Source: Symbiodinium natans
Lineage: Eukaryota > Sar > Dinophyceae > Suessiales > Symbiodiniaceae
Assembly (NCBI GenBank): GCA_905221605.1
Contig: CAJNDS010000435.1
Coordinates: forward strand, 576,730 to 619,229
Direction: 5' to 3'
DNA: 42,500 nt
Program-made: the position numbers and the translations under genes
Shown here: piece by piece, positions 9,060-18,974 of the stretch
How the letters are laid out: each line of letters begins with the position of its first letter
Numbering within the stretch: the stretch's first letter is position 1
The notes under the pieces: generated by a model
What the model was told of the DNA's origin: nothing
What the model saw: only the letters and a program-made list of their open reading frames with translations
Databases searched by the model: none

Positions 9060-9510
9060 ATGTGATACATGATGGTCCCATGTAAACACTTAACTCTAAT
9101 CCCTCAACGAAACCAAAAGAAACACCAAGTTATCTTTCCACTCCTCTGGGTTGTAAGTACCATATCCTTCCGGAGTCCCCCCTTTCTGTGTAGGTTCCCG
9201 AAATTATGGCAATTTGGTTTACAGAAAGCCCTCACAGCAAAAAACGGTACCCTACAAAAGGCACAAAAGTAATCGCATGTCCCTTTTGTTGGTTTCATTG
9301 AGAACTCCGATGGTAGTGCAGATGATTGAAATCCATACCTTGCGCCAAGTACTTAAATCCTTAACGCTCAAAAACTCAAAAGCCTCGAGTCCGCTGAGCC
9401 CCGAAAAAAGTCATTCGGGACAGTTTGAAACCTTTCTATAATAATAACAACAATAATCGTAGCAATAACAATAGTAATAATCATAATCGTAATAATAATA
9501 ATAATATTCT
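9060..9510. other. AT-rich non-array region with simple repeat
   Basis: Less GC-rich unique sequence ending in an imperfect AAT/AAC-rich trinucleotide tract (9438-9507). Several short overlapping ORFs occur on both strands; none is convincing. Confidence 0.5.
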
Positions 9511-9528
9511 GGACTTGCACATGTCCAG

Positions 9529-9636
9529 TTCTCTGAGCAACGTCCCTTTTGAGTCTGTTGAGCTCCGATTTAAACTTTCGAGGGCTTCGGGGATCATGGC
9601 CTGGGGAAACTGTCCACCTGCTGATGCTGCACCTGG
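9529..9636 (+). CDS. Putative internal exon, product unknown
   Basis: After CATGTCCAG^ the frame reads LSNVPFESVELRFKLSRASG then IMAWGNCPPADAAP. It ends at CACCTGG^GTTTAGGG, directly at a TTTAGGG array. 36 codons with good amino-acid balance. Confidence 0.45.
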
Positions 9637-9707
9637 GTTTAGGGTTTAGGGTTTAGGGTTTAGGGCTTAGGGTTTAGGGTTTAGGGTTTAGGGTTTAGGG
9701 TTTAGGG
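9637..9707. repeat. TTTAGGG array
   Basis: Ten units with one CTTAGGG variant, starting at the donor of the candidate exon 9529-9636. Confidence 0.95.
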
Positions 9708-9821
9708 AGGGACTTAAGTTCCAAGTTCATAGTTGTGACGTGCTAGAGTTGGGGGGTTGGGTTTTGTGTTGTTTTTTGCGAACGCACTACCAATTGGCCC
9801 GCAGGTTTTGCTTGTTTTCAG

Positions 9822-10071
9822 GTGCTTCGGGGTTCTTCGCGGATGCGAGATAGTTCATGTACGGGGTTTCGTGGCTGACGTGCGGAAAGTTCTTCCATGC
9901 TTGGGAGGATCCAGATGGCCTCTCCCGCGCGATGTCCTTCGTCTCCAACGCAGGAAGTTGGGCCGGAAGCGTTCGTATCGGCAGCCGCCGGGAGTCACAC
10001 GACGCGTGACCTCGAGCACCCTCCCGAAGTCCCAGATCGTGGCAACACTGCTTTCTTTTTTCGGGATCTGG
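9822..10071 (+). CDS. Putative long exon, product unknown
   Basis: Acceptor CTTGTTTTCAG^ has a good pyrimidine tract. The frame stays open about 83 codons (GCEIVHVRGFVADVRKVLPC, DVLRLQRRKLGRKRSYRQ) to a consensus donor ATCTGG^GTGAGG. Two other frames are also partly open, so the frame is not certain. Phase fits 9636 upstream and 10685 downstream. Confidence 0.4.
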
Positions 10072-10084
10072 GTGAGGTATCATA

Positions 10085-10660
10085 AGGGGGGTGATATATA
10101 TATATATATATCATCATCATTGAGTACCCTGATTATGGGTACATAGTTTATCAGTTCTATGCACTTCGCACCCAGCAAGGGCAACGCTAGGATAGCCGCC
10201 TCAATGCCTATATAGGACAGTGATGTTGAAGTACGACCGAGCCGCTGAGCAGTGCAGGCGCATGTTAATAGGGGAGGGCAGTCCCGTTTTAGTTGAGACA
10301 CGGCACTTCAACTCGAAGCACAGAAAATGAACCACAGAAAATGGTGCGTTTGGATTTAGGGTTCCCCCCCCCCCCCCCCCCCCCCAAAAAAAAGGATTCC
10401 CCCTAGTACCTGTAAGTTCGGAGTACCCCTTTGGAGAGAGTTTTGTGGACCTCCATGACATACCACAAGCAAACCTGTAGCAGAACTTCTAATCCAACTG
10501 TAACTGTGCCAATTCAACTGTACTTTAGGACCATACTATGTTTCTTAGCAGGCTTGTAGTTGGGTTACAACGCATCCCATCGAAGAGTTAGGGCGTTCAG
10601 GGTTCAGGGTTTCTTTCGGTTTCATGGTTTCGGGGGCGCTTAGGTGACCCTATTCCGTTT
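10085..10660. other. Array-free intron-like region with TA repeat and poly-C
   Basis: Contains (TA)n at 10093-10112, a C22-A9 junction at 10364-10394 and otherwise unique AT-richer sequence. No strong coding signal. It would be intron between 10071 and 10685. Confidence 0.5.
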
Positions 10661-10684
10661 TGGTTGGGTTCGGCTGACTTACAG

Positions 10685-10867
10685 CCCCCAGTAGTCAAAG
10701 AAGCAGTTAAAGCTCTGCATTCCGGGAGTACTGGGGAAACCAGAAGACGCCATGAACCTCAAGTCTCGCGCTTGCTCGAGATCGCCCTGCACATGGAGTT
10801 TCACCGCTTTGCAATTGCTGCTGCTCAAAGCGTCCGCACTAAGTTGTTCACCCAACTTCTCATCTGA
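10685..10867 (+). CDS. Putative exon, product unknown
   Basis: Acceptor GGCTGACTTACAG^ has a branch-point-like CTGAC. The frame runs 60 codons (PPVVKEAVKALHSGSTGETR, SRLLEIALHMEFHRFAIAAA) to TGA. It may be a terminal exon, or may leave earlier at GTACTG or GTCTCG. Helical, ankyrin-like texture but no firm match. Confidence 0.45.
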   Translation, partial: PPVVKEAVKALHSGSTGETRRRHEPQVSRLLEIALHMEFHRFAIAAAQSVRTKLFTQLLI

Positions 10868-10948
10868 GTCAGCATAAACCCTAAATCCTAAATCCTAACC
10901 CTAAACCCTAAACCCTAAACCCTAAACCCCCTTGAGCCCTGGAAACAG

Positions 10949-11048
10949 AAGCTGTCAGCCCTGAGCCCCCTTGGCTGCCATTCTTACGTAGGGTGAAGCA
11001 GCACCTGTCTTTGGGGGTGCAGCAAGCCCTATGCTTTGTCACAGTTGG
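10949..11048 (+). CDS. Putative internal exon, product unknown
   Basis: After GGAAACAG^ the frame contains PEPPWLPFLRRVKQHLSLGV and QQALCFVTV, ending at CAGTTGG^GTAACT. It is bracketed by CCCTAAA (10877-10928) and TTTAGGG (11055-11095). Confidence 0.4.
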
Positions 11049-11552
11049 GTAACTTTAGGGGTTTAGGGTTTAGGGTTTAAGGCTTAGGGTTTAGGATATA
11101 GTTGGGCATTTTTTTTTTACATTTTTCAGGGTACTTAAGTCCAATAAGGAAAAGCCATTCAAATTTTGAATACGATCCCAACCATGAACTAGTATCCTAA
11201 GCCTTGGAGGGCTTATAGAGCTTACGATCTACACAGGGTTTAGGGTTGGTGCTTTGTCGACGGCGAGCAGCGCAGATCTCGATCTTCACTGAGTCCTCAT
11301 TCTAGAGGCTGGAAGCACATCCCGAAAGGGATCCTGTGTTTAGGGCCCCAGTCGTTACGGGCTCCCACTCGGCGCTCCGGACACACGAGATGAATCACCA
11401 TCCTTCAGCCCCAAATCCCCTGAACTGGCCTCGGGCCTAAACCCTGTAAGCCCTAAACCTCCATCAACCCTAGGATTGAACGCCTGTGTGAACCCCGATG
11501 CAGTAAGAAGCCCCGCACCTGCAAGGGGAGGGTGGCTGTTGGTAGGGTCTAA

Positions 11553-11635
11553 GGGGCTTTGCGAAAATTGGGGACCCCTGATAGACCCCCAAATAGTGGG
11601 ATTCCCCTATATTAAGGGCCCCAATAAGGTACCCC
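11553..11635. repeat. Family C short repeat, copy 1
   Basis: GCGAAAATTGGGGACCCCTG...CCCCAATAAGGTACCCC matches 17904-18010 and the left part matches 41806-41850. MITE-like, ends unclear. Confidence 0.5.
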
Positions 11636-11809
11636 TAACGTAGTAGTAGCTTTAGGGTTCGGGCCTGGGTTCTGCGGTACTTACCGGGGTTTTGGGTTTG
11701 GGTTTGGGGATCTAGGGTTTGAGATTGAGGGTTCTGTATCAGCTCCACCTACTGAACTTGGGTCCCTAAACCTCCAAACCTCAACTGAACAACCCCTACT
11801 CGCAACCAG

Positions 11810-11904
11810 TTTTCTTGGTGGAGCTTGCCCAGCGCGCCGGCGTCCCCGGTGCTTTTCCGCTGTCTTCCTTTTCCCCGCCCTGCTCGGCGATTGCGCGGAT
11901 TAGG
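11810..11904 (+). CDS. Putative exon, possibly ankyrin-like
   Basis: Acceptor CTCGCAACCAG^ gives FLVELAQRAGVPGAFPLSSF, then SPPCSAIARIR, ending at GGATTAGG^GTTTCG. LVELAQRAGV resembles an ankyrin second helix. Another frame is open much longer (to about 12200) but reads as arginine-rich low-complexity sequence. Confidence 0.35.
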
Positions 11905-12062
11905 GTTTCGGGGATTACGGCGTAGAGCCGTAGGGTCGCGCGCCTTCTCCCGGACCCTAAGTCCTCTGAGGACGCGAAGGTCTGAACCCGGAAGCTCCCG
12001 AAACCCTCAAAGCGTATCACCTCTTGGAATTTGGGTTTTGTGGGGGGTGTTGTCCGCCATAG

Positions 12063-12170
12063 GCTCGAAATTATTTGAAGACTTCGATGGTCTCCCGATT
12101 TCTGTTTGGAACCCTAACCCAACAGAATTCAGACGTATGGCTAGCTTTCCGGTGCGTTCCGGGGTGCTAG
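12063..12170 (+). CDS. Putative internal exon, product unknown
   Basis: After CCGCCATAG^ the frame SKLFEDFDGLPISVWNPNPT continues with EFRRMASFPVRSG and ends at GTGCTAG^GTCTTG. Phase is compatible with 12307. Confidence 0.38.
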   Translation, partial: ARNYLKTSMVSRFLFGTLTQQNSDVWLAFRCVPGC

Positions 12171-12306
12171 GTCTTGGGGGCATTGGGAGTGTTAGGAGCC
12201 TAGACCCTAAAACCCCCTAAACCCCAAACCCTCAACCCTAAACCCTATAAACCCTAAACCCCAAACCCAAACCCTAAACCCTAAACCCTATAACCCTGAA
12301 CCCTAG

Positions 12307-12389
12307 ACAACGTTCACATGGTCCTCGCGGGCAGGGCTATGAATCCCAAGAGCCATGCTGCCAGGAGGGCATCCCCAGAGACCTTCCAG
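12307..12389 (+). CDS. Putative internal exon, product unknown
   Basis: After AACCCTAG^ the frame NVHMVLAGRAMNPKSHAARR then ASPETFQ ends at CTTCCAG^GTTTCC; it also stays open to CCACAGG^GTTTAGGG at 12408. It is bracketed by CCCTAAA and TTTAGGG arrays. Confidence 0.42.
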
Positions 12390-12587
12390 GTTTCCTGTGC
12401 TCCACAGGGTTTAGGGTTTAGGGTTCAGGGTTTAGGGTTTAGGGTTTAGGGTGTAGGGTGTCGGGTTTATGTAGGGTTTAGGGTTTAGGGTTTAAAAGGA
12501 TTTGGGGTTTAGGGCAAGATCCCTCAGGATCCTAGACCCCCAGATCCGAAAATCCAAGGTTCCTCTTTGTGTTAGAGGAGATCCTGG

Positions 12588-12664
12588 TCTAGGGTTTAGG
12601 GTTTAGGGTTTAGGGTTTAGGGTTTAGGGTTTAGGGTTTAGGGTTTAGGGTTTAGGGTTTAGGA
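12588..12664. repeat. TTTAGGG array
   Basis: Ten perfect units following a small open island (12544-12586, IRKSKVPLCVRGDP). Confidence 0.95.
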
Positions 12665-12954
12665 TTTCATACATTGGCTCAAGGGTCGACGTAGCAAAAC
12701 AAACAGGCCAGTGGGGATCCCTCCGCATGGAGAGCTCCTGCCGAATCAGGCTTGGGTACCTTGGTTGGTTTGGGGTGCAGCCTTAAAACCCGAGACAATA
12801 CCCTAAGCCCTAACTCCTACACTCTAAACCCTCAGCCTTTTCTTCTTGTGCACAAACATCACGGGGTCAGGTTTAAATAGGAACTTCCAAGGAACACAAG
12901 TTGAATGAAGACGCACACACAGGATCCCGAAGAAGGGATTGGCTTAAGGGTCAG

Positions 12955-13157
12955 GCGCAAGGCCCCAATATCGGGAGCCCCACCCGAAATGCCCATTTTG
13001 TAACCGAAATCCCCTACGCAACCGTGAAACTCAGCCCCAAGCCTACGCCGGTTCCCGGTGCCCTTTCGAGGTTGAACAGGGTTCACCAAGACCGGTTGTT
13101 CCCAGGCCCCGCGGCCCACCGAAAGCGTTGAATCGAATACGCAAATGTTTCGCAGAG
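12955..13157 (+). CDS. Putative long exon with Cys pairs, product unknown
   Basis: After GGGTCAG^ a frame stays open about 75 codons with KCPFCNRNPLRN, GSRCPFEVEQ and RKCFAEVTRCC. Donors at TTCGAG^GTTGAA or GCAGAG^GTCACC both leave phase 0. The CPFC motif could be part of a zinc site. A second frame (MNEDAHTGSRRRDWLKGQAQ onward) is also open, so the frame is not certain. Confidence 0.38.
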
Positions 13158-13393
13158 GTCACCCGGTGCTGCAGCTGGCAAGCTCAGTAGCTTGGTATGT
13201 AACCTTTACCCCTTGACCCTCTTTGGGGTAATATAGCCCTTACATAGTGCGAAGGGCATGACCTTTGGTTCACCGTCAAGGCTTGACAGGTACAAGCACT
13301 GCTTCAGGATTTTGAATGGTTTGCGGTTTCCCTAAACCCTAAACCCTAAACCCTCAACCCTACACCCTAGACCCTAAACCCTAAACCCATGAG

Positions 13394-13441
13394 GTTTGTA
13401 TGTTTGTTGGCCTTCCTTGCGGCCGACACCCCTTAAATCCT
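13394..13441 (+). CDS. Putative short exon with strong donor
   Basis: VCMFVGLPCGRHPLNP, 16 codons in phase 0, follows CCCATGAG^ and ends at AATCCT^GTAAGC, a near-ideal donor. CCCTAAA lies upstream and TTTAGGG at 13495 downstream. Confidence 0.33.
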
Positions 13442-13747
13442 GTAAGCTTCTCAGCTTCTGCGGCCCTCCCTGGAGCCCCTGAAATGCTAAACCCTTTAGG
13501 GTTTAGGGTTTAGGGTTTAGGGTTTAGGGTTTAGGGACCAAAACCATGCAGAAATGGCCGCTGCCATCCCTGCCTTTGCGAAACTAGAAGGAGGGGCGTC
13601 CCCGGGTTTGGTTTGGGGTTTGTGAGGTTCAGGAATGAGGGTTATATACGTAGAGTTACGTATACCTTATACTGAGATTATACGTAAAAACTATCTTCGT
13701 GTACAAGTCCCCTGAACTATACTTGGCATCGTAAGGGTAAGGGGTAG

Positions 13748-13840
13748 CCTCCCCTGGGGAAGTCCGACGAAGACTTTTTGGATTCCCACTCTTCCCAAGC
13801 GGTGCGTGACGGCTTCTGCTTGGGGAGTTCTTGTGAAGAG
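13748..13840 (+). CDS. Putative internal exon, product unknown
   Basis: After AAGGGGTAG^ the frame PPLGKSDEDFLDSHSSQAVR then DGFCLGSSCEE is exactly 31 codons and ends at GAAGAG^GTGGGG. Balanced composition. No family recognised. Confidence 0.42.
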
Positions 13841-14084
13841 GTGGGGGTTTAGAGCTGGGGATGGTGGTGGCCGTTGGGCAGCGGAGGGGTTTGAGGAGGT
13901 TTTAGGGTTTAGGGTTTAGGGTTTAGGGTTTCCGGTTTTCGAGAATTCAGGGCTTGGAATGGGCTGCTCATGTCGGAGTCCCCTGCCCTAAACCCCGGAA
14001 CCCTGACAGAGAAGCTTTTCAGCCGCACACGCGGGATGAGGCTCCGGGTGAAAAGCAGCTTTGGGAGTGACTGGCTTTTATTTT

Positions 14085-14185
14085 GGGGGGTTCCCGAAAA
14101 TCGGGGTACCCTTTTTGGGGTTGCTTAAAAAGGATGATCTAGTCTTTTGGGGTATATTATATAAGGGGTAACTTTATTTTCGGAG
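14085..14185. repeat. Short inverted-repeat element
   Basis: Left TTCCCGAAAATCGGGGTACC pairs loosely with right AAGGGGTAACTTTATTTTCGG around an AT-rich centre. MITE-like; a related motif occurs at 35448-35485 (GGGGTACCCCTATTTCGGG). Confidence 0.45.
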
Positions 14186-14200
14186 AAATAGGCGAGTCAG

Positions 14201-14274
14201 GGCCATCACCAGGCACAGTTCACAAGATCGACTGGGCACTTCTCACGATTCTGCCTGAAGAGGATCTTAGAATA
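14201..14274 (+). CDS. Putative internal exon, product unknown
   Basis: After GCGAGTCAG^ the frame PSPGTVHKIDWALLTILPEE then DLRI ends at AGAATA^GTTCGA. Leaves phase 0. Protein-like, but no family recognised. Confidence 0.4.
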
Positions 14275-14500
14275 GTTCGACAGGCGAGCAATCCCAAACC
14301 CCAAAACCTCAAAACCCCAAAACCTCAAAATCCCAAAGCCTCAAGAGCCCAACACCTCAAAAACCCAAAGCCCCAAAGCCCCAACCCCTATAAACCCTAC
14401 ACCACCTTCTTCAACCAGAGTCTCAGCCTTGGACCCTATTTACCTACAGTTTTTAGGGCTATTCCTGCTAAATAGGGGGTACTTGCTACTAATCTGTAGC

Positions 14501-14614
14501 TTGGTGGCCCGGTGGTACCCTTTACCTTTTTTTTTTTCCGCTCTGGGTTCCCTTATAAAGTAACCAACCAACAAAAGGCTGCCCTTGTTATAATATGGTT
14601 ACTGGGCTAACAAG
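14501..14614. mobile_element. Family B inverted-repeat element, array-free copy
   Basis: Terminal inverted repeats CTTGGTGGCCCGGT and ACTGGGCTAACAAG enclose GGTACCCTT, a T run and TTATAATATGGTTACTGGGC. Other copies lie at 21604-21764 and 29494-29591. There is no coding capacity, so it is a non-autonomous (MITE-like) element. In the other copies its ends supply GT and AG dinucleotides. Confidence 0.7.
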
Positions 14615-14815
14615 GGTGTAAATCTATATCCCCCTTGTTTTTTTTTCATAATGTTATTGTTTCTATAAAAGCCCAAGAGGATATCAAAAATGTGTTTGTC
14701 ATTGAGGTCCTAAGGGGAGTATAGAAATAGGCTCCCAGGAAACGTCTGTGCCCCAGCCCTGCGCAGGCAGGTGGGTTGTCGGGAGATTTGCTTTGCCAGC
14801 TCCTCAGTCTTCTTT

Positions 14816-14920
14816 GGGGGGGGGGGGGGGGGCGGCGGGCACCCTAAACCCTAAACCCTAAACCCTAAACCCTAAACCCTAAACCCGAAACCCTAAACCC
14901 TAAACCCTAAACCCTAAACC
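14816..14920. repeat. G-run and CCCTAAA array
   Basis: A G run at 14816-14832, then CCCTAAA units with one CCCGAAA, upstream of an open island at 14923. Confidence 0.9.
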
Positions 14921-15269
14921 AGGGATTCTGGAGCTCCCAAGCCTAAACTGAACCCTGCACCCAGCAGCCCTCTCGGGTTGAGGGTGTACGGCTTAGGGGG
15001 CTTGAGGAGGTTTAGGGCCCAAGCCAACCCATTCTTGGAAGGGTGCAGGGTTTAGGGTTTAGGGTTTATATCGTTTTGGGGTCCACCAGGTCAGAGGATC
15101 AGTGACCCTTGTGAGCAGTTTTCGTTGGGTTGTTACATGAACGGTCGTGATTCACTCGCCAAGCTGCATTCACACACCCGGAACCTTAAAAGCCGGACCT
15201 AAATCGTACAGATCCCAGTCTCTCTCCCTCACAACCATGTTCTGATCCCGAGTGCCGGGTATCAGCAAG

Positions 15270-15323
15270 GATGAGGCCCTCTCACTCGCCTGCGGCACAC
15301 ACTGGCACACTCAGCATGTCAAC
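15270..15323 (+). CDS. Putative short exon, product unknown
   Basis: After ATCAGCAAG^ the frame DEALSLACGTHWHTQHVN, 18 codons, ends at GTCAAC^GTAAAC directly before CCCTAAA-like sequence. Confidence 0.32.
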
Positions 15324-15702
15324 GTAAACCACCGTAAACCCTAAACCCTAAACCCTAAACCCTAAAGCCCCAACCCCTAAACAAACAGACTCTAAAAACC
15401 CCAAACCCTAAACCGCCGGGTTTGGCTACTGCCTCCTGAAGGTAATAACCCTGTGGAACTAGGGTAGGGTAATGTAGGGTTTAGGGTTCAGGGGTTTGAG
15501 GTTAGGGCACTCAAAAGTTGTGCTGAAAATCAGGGAAAGATCGGGCCCTATGCGTTCTAGAGTAGGGCGCTTCTTCGTTTTATTTCTGTCTGCCTCCTGT
15601 TTATACACCGCCTAAGCCCTATGAGGACCGGGACTTAGACATAGAAGTTGCATATCTTGGGTATGTAGTGTGTATTGTATGCGTATATGATCATCCCCGC
15701 AG

Positions 15703-15788
15703 TAGGATCAGAGCCCCTAAAACCCAACCCCCAACAAGAAGCCTTGCTTGACAGCGCACTCACTTTCTTCAGGCAACCACGTGCACTG
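15703..15788 (+). CDS. Putative internal exon, product unknown
   Basis: After TCATCCCCGCAG^ the frame GSEPLKPNPQQEALLDSAL then TFFRQPRAL ends at TGCACTG^GTAGCA. The frame remains open to about 15854. Helix-like; QQEALLDSALTF could be an ankyrin or coiled helix, but is not diagnostic. Confidence 0.38.
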
Positions 15789-15953
15789 GTAGCATCTCCA
15801 CGTTCCCGATGCAGGACACATTTCCTGAAGCCATCCTCCCACAAACTCCCTAAACCCTAAACCCTAAGCCCTCAACCCTCAACCCTAAGCCCTCAACCCT
15901 AAACCCTAAGCCCTCAACCCTAAACCTTAAACCCTAAACCCTCAACCCTGGAG

Positions 15954-16002
15954 GCCCTGCCCCGCGCAATGTCGCATGACGCGCGCGAGCTCGCGCCTCA
16001 GG
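15954..16002 (+). CDS. Putative short exon bracketed by arrays
   Basis: ALPRAMSHDARELAPQ follows AACCCTGGAG^ and ends at CCTCAGG^GTTTGG. Degenerate CCCTAAA lies upstream (15847-15945) and TTTAGGG downstream (16015-16114). Confidence 0.35.
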
Positions 16003-16123
16003 GTTTGGGGTTTGGGGTTGCAGGGTTTAGGGTTATCACGTTTAGGGTCATCAGGGTTTAGGGTTTAGGGTTTGGGGAGTGTAGGGTTTAGGGTTTAGGG
16101 TTTAGGGTTTAGGGCTTCCTAAG

Positions 16124-16200
16124 CTGTGTCAGCACGACATACTGCGCGTCACAGCTTGTGGTCGTCGCGGGCATCCTATTTTGGAGCCCCTGCCCTTTGC
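16124..16200 (+). CDS. Putative internal exon, product unknown
   Basis: After CTTCCTAAG^ the frame VSARHTARHSLWSSRASYFG then APALC is open to a donor at CTTTGC^GTTTGG. CCCCAAA and CCCTAAA arrays follow (16257-16360). Confidence 0.33.
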
Positions 16201-16506
16201 GTTTGGAATCCTTAACTCCTCTTGGCATGCGGAACCTTAAACCTCAAACCCTAACCTTAAACCCCAAACTCCAAACCCCAAACCCCAAACCCCAAACCCC
16301 AAACCCCAAACCGTAAACCCTAAACCCTGAACCCTGAACCCTAAACCCTAAACCCTAAGGGCCACCAAAGGGGCTTGTTGGGAGCTTGCGGGCTAAGAAA
16401 CCCGGAGCCGTAAACCCTAAACCCTTCGAAAACCCTCAGCCCGTTCTCACAGTTATGATAAGCACTCAACCCTATAAACCGGCACGTGTCTAATCCTCGG
16501 CCCTGC

Positions 16507-16680
16507 ACCCTAAACCCTAAAACCCTAAAACCCTAAAACCCTAAAACCCTAAAACCCTAAAACCCTAAAACCCTAAAACCCTAAAACCCTAAAACCCTAA
16601 AACCCTAAAATCCTAAAACCCTAAAACCCTAAAACCCTAAAACCCTAAAACCCTAAAACCCTAAAACCCGAAAACCCGAA
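16507..16680. repeat. CCCTAAAA 8-mer array
   Basis: About 20 tandem CCCTAAAA units, one base longer than the usual telomere-type unit, very homogeneous, returning to CCCTAAA at its right end. Confidence 0.95.
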
Positions 16681-16727
16681 ACCCTAAGCCCTAAACCCTA
16701 AACCCTAAGCCCTAAACCCAATGCAAG

Positions 16728-16790
16728 CCAAGGGCTTGGCTAAAGGATCTTGATGGGCTCGCCCTCGATGAGGAGGCCGGCTGGGCATGG
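16728..16790 (+). CDS. Putative exon tightly bracketed by arrays
   Basis: After AATGCAAG^ the frame reads PRAWLKDLDGLALDEEAGWA and W, exactly 21 codons, ending at GCATGG^GTTTAGGG. CCCTAAA arrays precede it and a TTTAGGG array begins at the donor. The acidic content and clean boundaries make it one of the better islands. Confidence 0.45.
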
Positions 16791-17146
16791 GTTTAGGGCT
16801 TAGGGTTTAGGGTTTAGGGCTTAGGGTTTAGGGTTTAGGGTTTAGGGTTAGGTGTTTGGGGGTTGGGGCTTGTGGTTTGGGGCATGCGGACTGTCACGAA
16901 GCGAGACACTTGGCGACTAAACGGATCCCAATAAGGAATTAAATCGAGTCAGCCATCACTTGCCTGTCTGCGGGCACGTCGATGGGCTAACCACAGCGCA
17001 AAAAAAATAGGTGTTTAGGGGTGTAAGGGTTTAGGGCTTTAAGGGCTCAAGGGTTTAGTGGTTTAAGGTTCAGGGTTAAGGTTCAGGGTCTGTAGGTCAC
17101 CTTTATTGGTTTTAGGGCTCTGGTTTTCGGGTTTTGGGCGGTGTAG

Positions 17147-17195
17147 GAGTCGAGTGGGAAAACCCTTACGCATCTTGGGGCAGTGTCGCCCTACT
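17147..17195 (+). CDS. Putative short exon, product unknown
   Basis: After GGCGGTGTAG^ the frame VEWENPYASWGSVAL ends at CTACT^GTAAAC. A second frame (GKPLRILGQCRPT) is also open. Confidence 0.3.
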
Positions 17196-17340
17196 GTAAA
17201 CCCAAAGGGTTCAGCAGTCCAAAAGCACGATGGAACTATAGATCCCACTTTCCCTGAACTCTAAACCCCCAACTCTTAAGCACCCGAAGCCGCTGGACCC
17301 TCTACACCAATGACCGGCGGTCCTAGACAAGGGCCTTAAG

Positions 17341-17498
17341 GGGCACGGATTGCGAAGGGCTGAGGGCTTCTTGCTTTTCCGAAGCCCGAAGCCCTACAGC
17401 CCAAACCCCCTCAGCAGCTCCTGGTGGGAGAGGATGCGTTTGGGACCCCTTTGCTACACCGGCGCCACCCCCAGATGCAGCCTCATGGGCGGCTTCGC
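17341..17498 (+). CDS. Putative long exon, product unknown
   Basis: After GGCCTTAAG^ a 52-codon frame (GTDCEGLRASCFSEARSPTA, GGRGCVWDPFATPAPPPDAA) runs to GCTTCGC^GTTTAGGG. Alanine/proline-rich towards the end, with four cysteines. No family recognised. Confidence 0.42.
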
Positions 17499-17903
17499 GT
17501 TTAGGGTTTAGCGTTTAGGGTTTATGGGGGTTGTCAGGGGGCGCGTTCTTGATGGGTTGGGTTGAAGAGGGGTTGGGGGGTGTAGGATCTGGGGTTTAGG
17601 ACTTAAGGTCTTTGTGCAGGGACTTGGAGTTTAGGGCTTAACAGTTAGGGTTTGAGGGTTGATCTAGGCTCTGGGTTTATGAGTTGAGGGTCACCAGACA
17701 GTGAGCTAGCACTCCAAGTTTCTGCCCACTCGGAAGTAAATTCCCAAATCCCTAGAAAGCCCCAAAAACCCTAAAAACCCACCCTTACCCTAAACCCTAA
17801 ACCCCCAAAAACCCTAAAACCCTAAAAGTCCGTTGGTGCCGAGAAACCCCGAAATCCAAAAGGACTAGGAGATGGTCACCGCGGTACGAGACACTACTTG
17901 CAA

Positions 17904-18010
17904 CATGTGGGGGTTTACGAAACTAAGGGACGCCTAAGATCGTCCCCAGACAGTAGGATTCCCTTAATAATCAGTAGCCCCAATAAGGTACTTTAATTGA
18001 GACCCGCATG
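17904..18010. repeat. Family C short repeat, copy 2
   Basis: CATGTGGGGGTTTACGAAAC at the left end has a loosely inverted counterpart (ATTGAGACCCGCATG) at the right end. CCCCAATAAGGTACT is shared with 11553-11635. MITE-like. Confidence 0.55.
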
Positions 18011-18218
18011 TATTGTAAACCGAGATTCTGTACTCTGGTGCCCCAACCTTAGACCCTATACATCCTCAGTCCTAGCCCAGCATTGGCTCTAATTACTTAA
18101 CCTGAAGCTCTAAACCTAGAGCTTAGATTCTACCAGAGTCAAAGGGGCACATACTTAGCTTTCAAGGAATGGTCTGAGCACAGATCATCCCTTTCATAGA
18201 GTACTGACACTGCTGAAG

Positions 18219-18326
18219 ATGAGGCCCTTACAATTGGAGCTTTGGGTGGTTTGGTTTTGCTCTCGCCTTTGCGGCGTGTTTCTGAGGCCGTTGACCGTGG
18301 GGCAGATCCACAAACTACCGGCCAGG
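18219..18326 (+). CDS. Ankyrin-repeat exon (putative)
   Basis: After CACTGCTGAAG^ the frame reads EALTIGALGGLVLLSPLRRV, then SEAVDRGADPQTTGQ, ending at GCCAGG^GTTTAGGG. SEAVDRGADP is the typical end of an ankyrin repeat (helix, then G-A-D-P). Ankyrin repeats are protein-binding scaffolds. The exon leaves phase 1, compatible with 18507. Confidence 0.58.
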
Positions 18327-18421
18327 GTTTAGGGTTTAGGGTTTAGGGTTTAGGGTTTAGGGTTTAGGGTTTAGGGTTTAGGGTTTAGGGTTTAGGGTTT
18401 AGGGTTTAGGGTTTAGGGTTT
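18326..18421. repeat. TTTAGGG array
   Basis: Fourteen perfect units beginning at the donor of the ankyrin exon 18219-18326. Confidence 0.97.
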
Positions 18422-18506
18422 AACGTTTCTTCTATCCCTGTCGAGACGGCCCTTTGTATTCATTCAGGGACAGGGACCATATGATCGAGAAACGGCCGCA
18501 TTCTAG

Positions 18507-18531
18507 CTAGGGTTGATTGCAATGATTTAGG
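18507..18531 (+). CDS. Putative micro-exon joining ankyrin fragments
   Basis: 25 bases after GCATTCTAG^ encode RVDCNDL and end at ATTTAGG^GTGCCC. Its entry and exit phases fit both 18326 and 18636, and it supplies the D-x-N-D-L-G turn expected between ankyrin units. Length makes it speculative. Confidence 0.32.
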
Positions 18532-18635
18532 GTGCCCCTAGCCACTCCTTGCCCAAAACCCGAAACCCTAAACCCTAAACCCCCTAAACCTTGAGAATCC
18601 ACAAATCCTGAAGCCCCACGGACAAAGTCGCCCAG

Positions 18636-18687
18636 GGCCGCCCTAGCTGGCGAGGAGGAGGTCGTTGAGATACTTCTGAAGGCAGGG
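18636..18687 (+). CDS. Ankyrin-repeat exon (putative)
   Basis: After AGTCGCCCAG^ the frame is AALAGEEEVVEILLKAG, a clear ankyrin helix pair (A-A-L...E-V-V-E-I-L-L-K-A-G). It ends at GCAGGG^GTGGGT, in phase with 18975 so that the glycine is followed by A-Q-S-D-P-D. The same region read further hits a stop at 18801. Confidence 0.62.
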
Positions 18688-18974
18688 GTGGGTCACCAGT
18701 GCTATCATGGCTCGGTCGTCCCGGGGCTCCCTCGAGGGCTATTGATGAGCACTCGAGCAGCGCCCCCCTACCCCCAGTCGGGGAGTGGCGGCGTGCGGGT
18801 GTAAAGGTGGCAAAGGGATGTAAGTAATGTCTAGGCAATTCCAGCCCTCAACCCGATACGCTTGACTCCAGGCCCCGGAACCTTAAACCTTGAACCTAAA
18901 AACCCTAGAAACCCCAAAAACCCTAAAAACCCTAGAACCCCTAGAAACCCTAAACCCTAAACCCAACACAACAG

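Noticed and set aside
11905-11925. A 21-base intron (and a 22-base one at 40463-40484)
   Set aside because: Such lengths would be needed to join two open frames, but introns this short are not expected here; one of the frames is probably open by chance.
12666-12684. Relict dinoflagellate spliced-leader (ATTGGCTCAAG)
   Set aside because: Only about 10-11 bases agree with the end of the spliced leader and the upstream part does not match; within chance.
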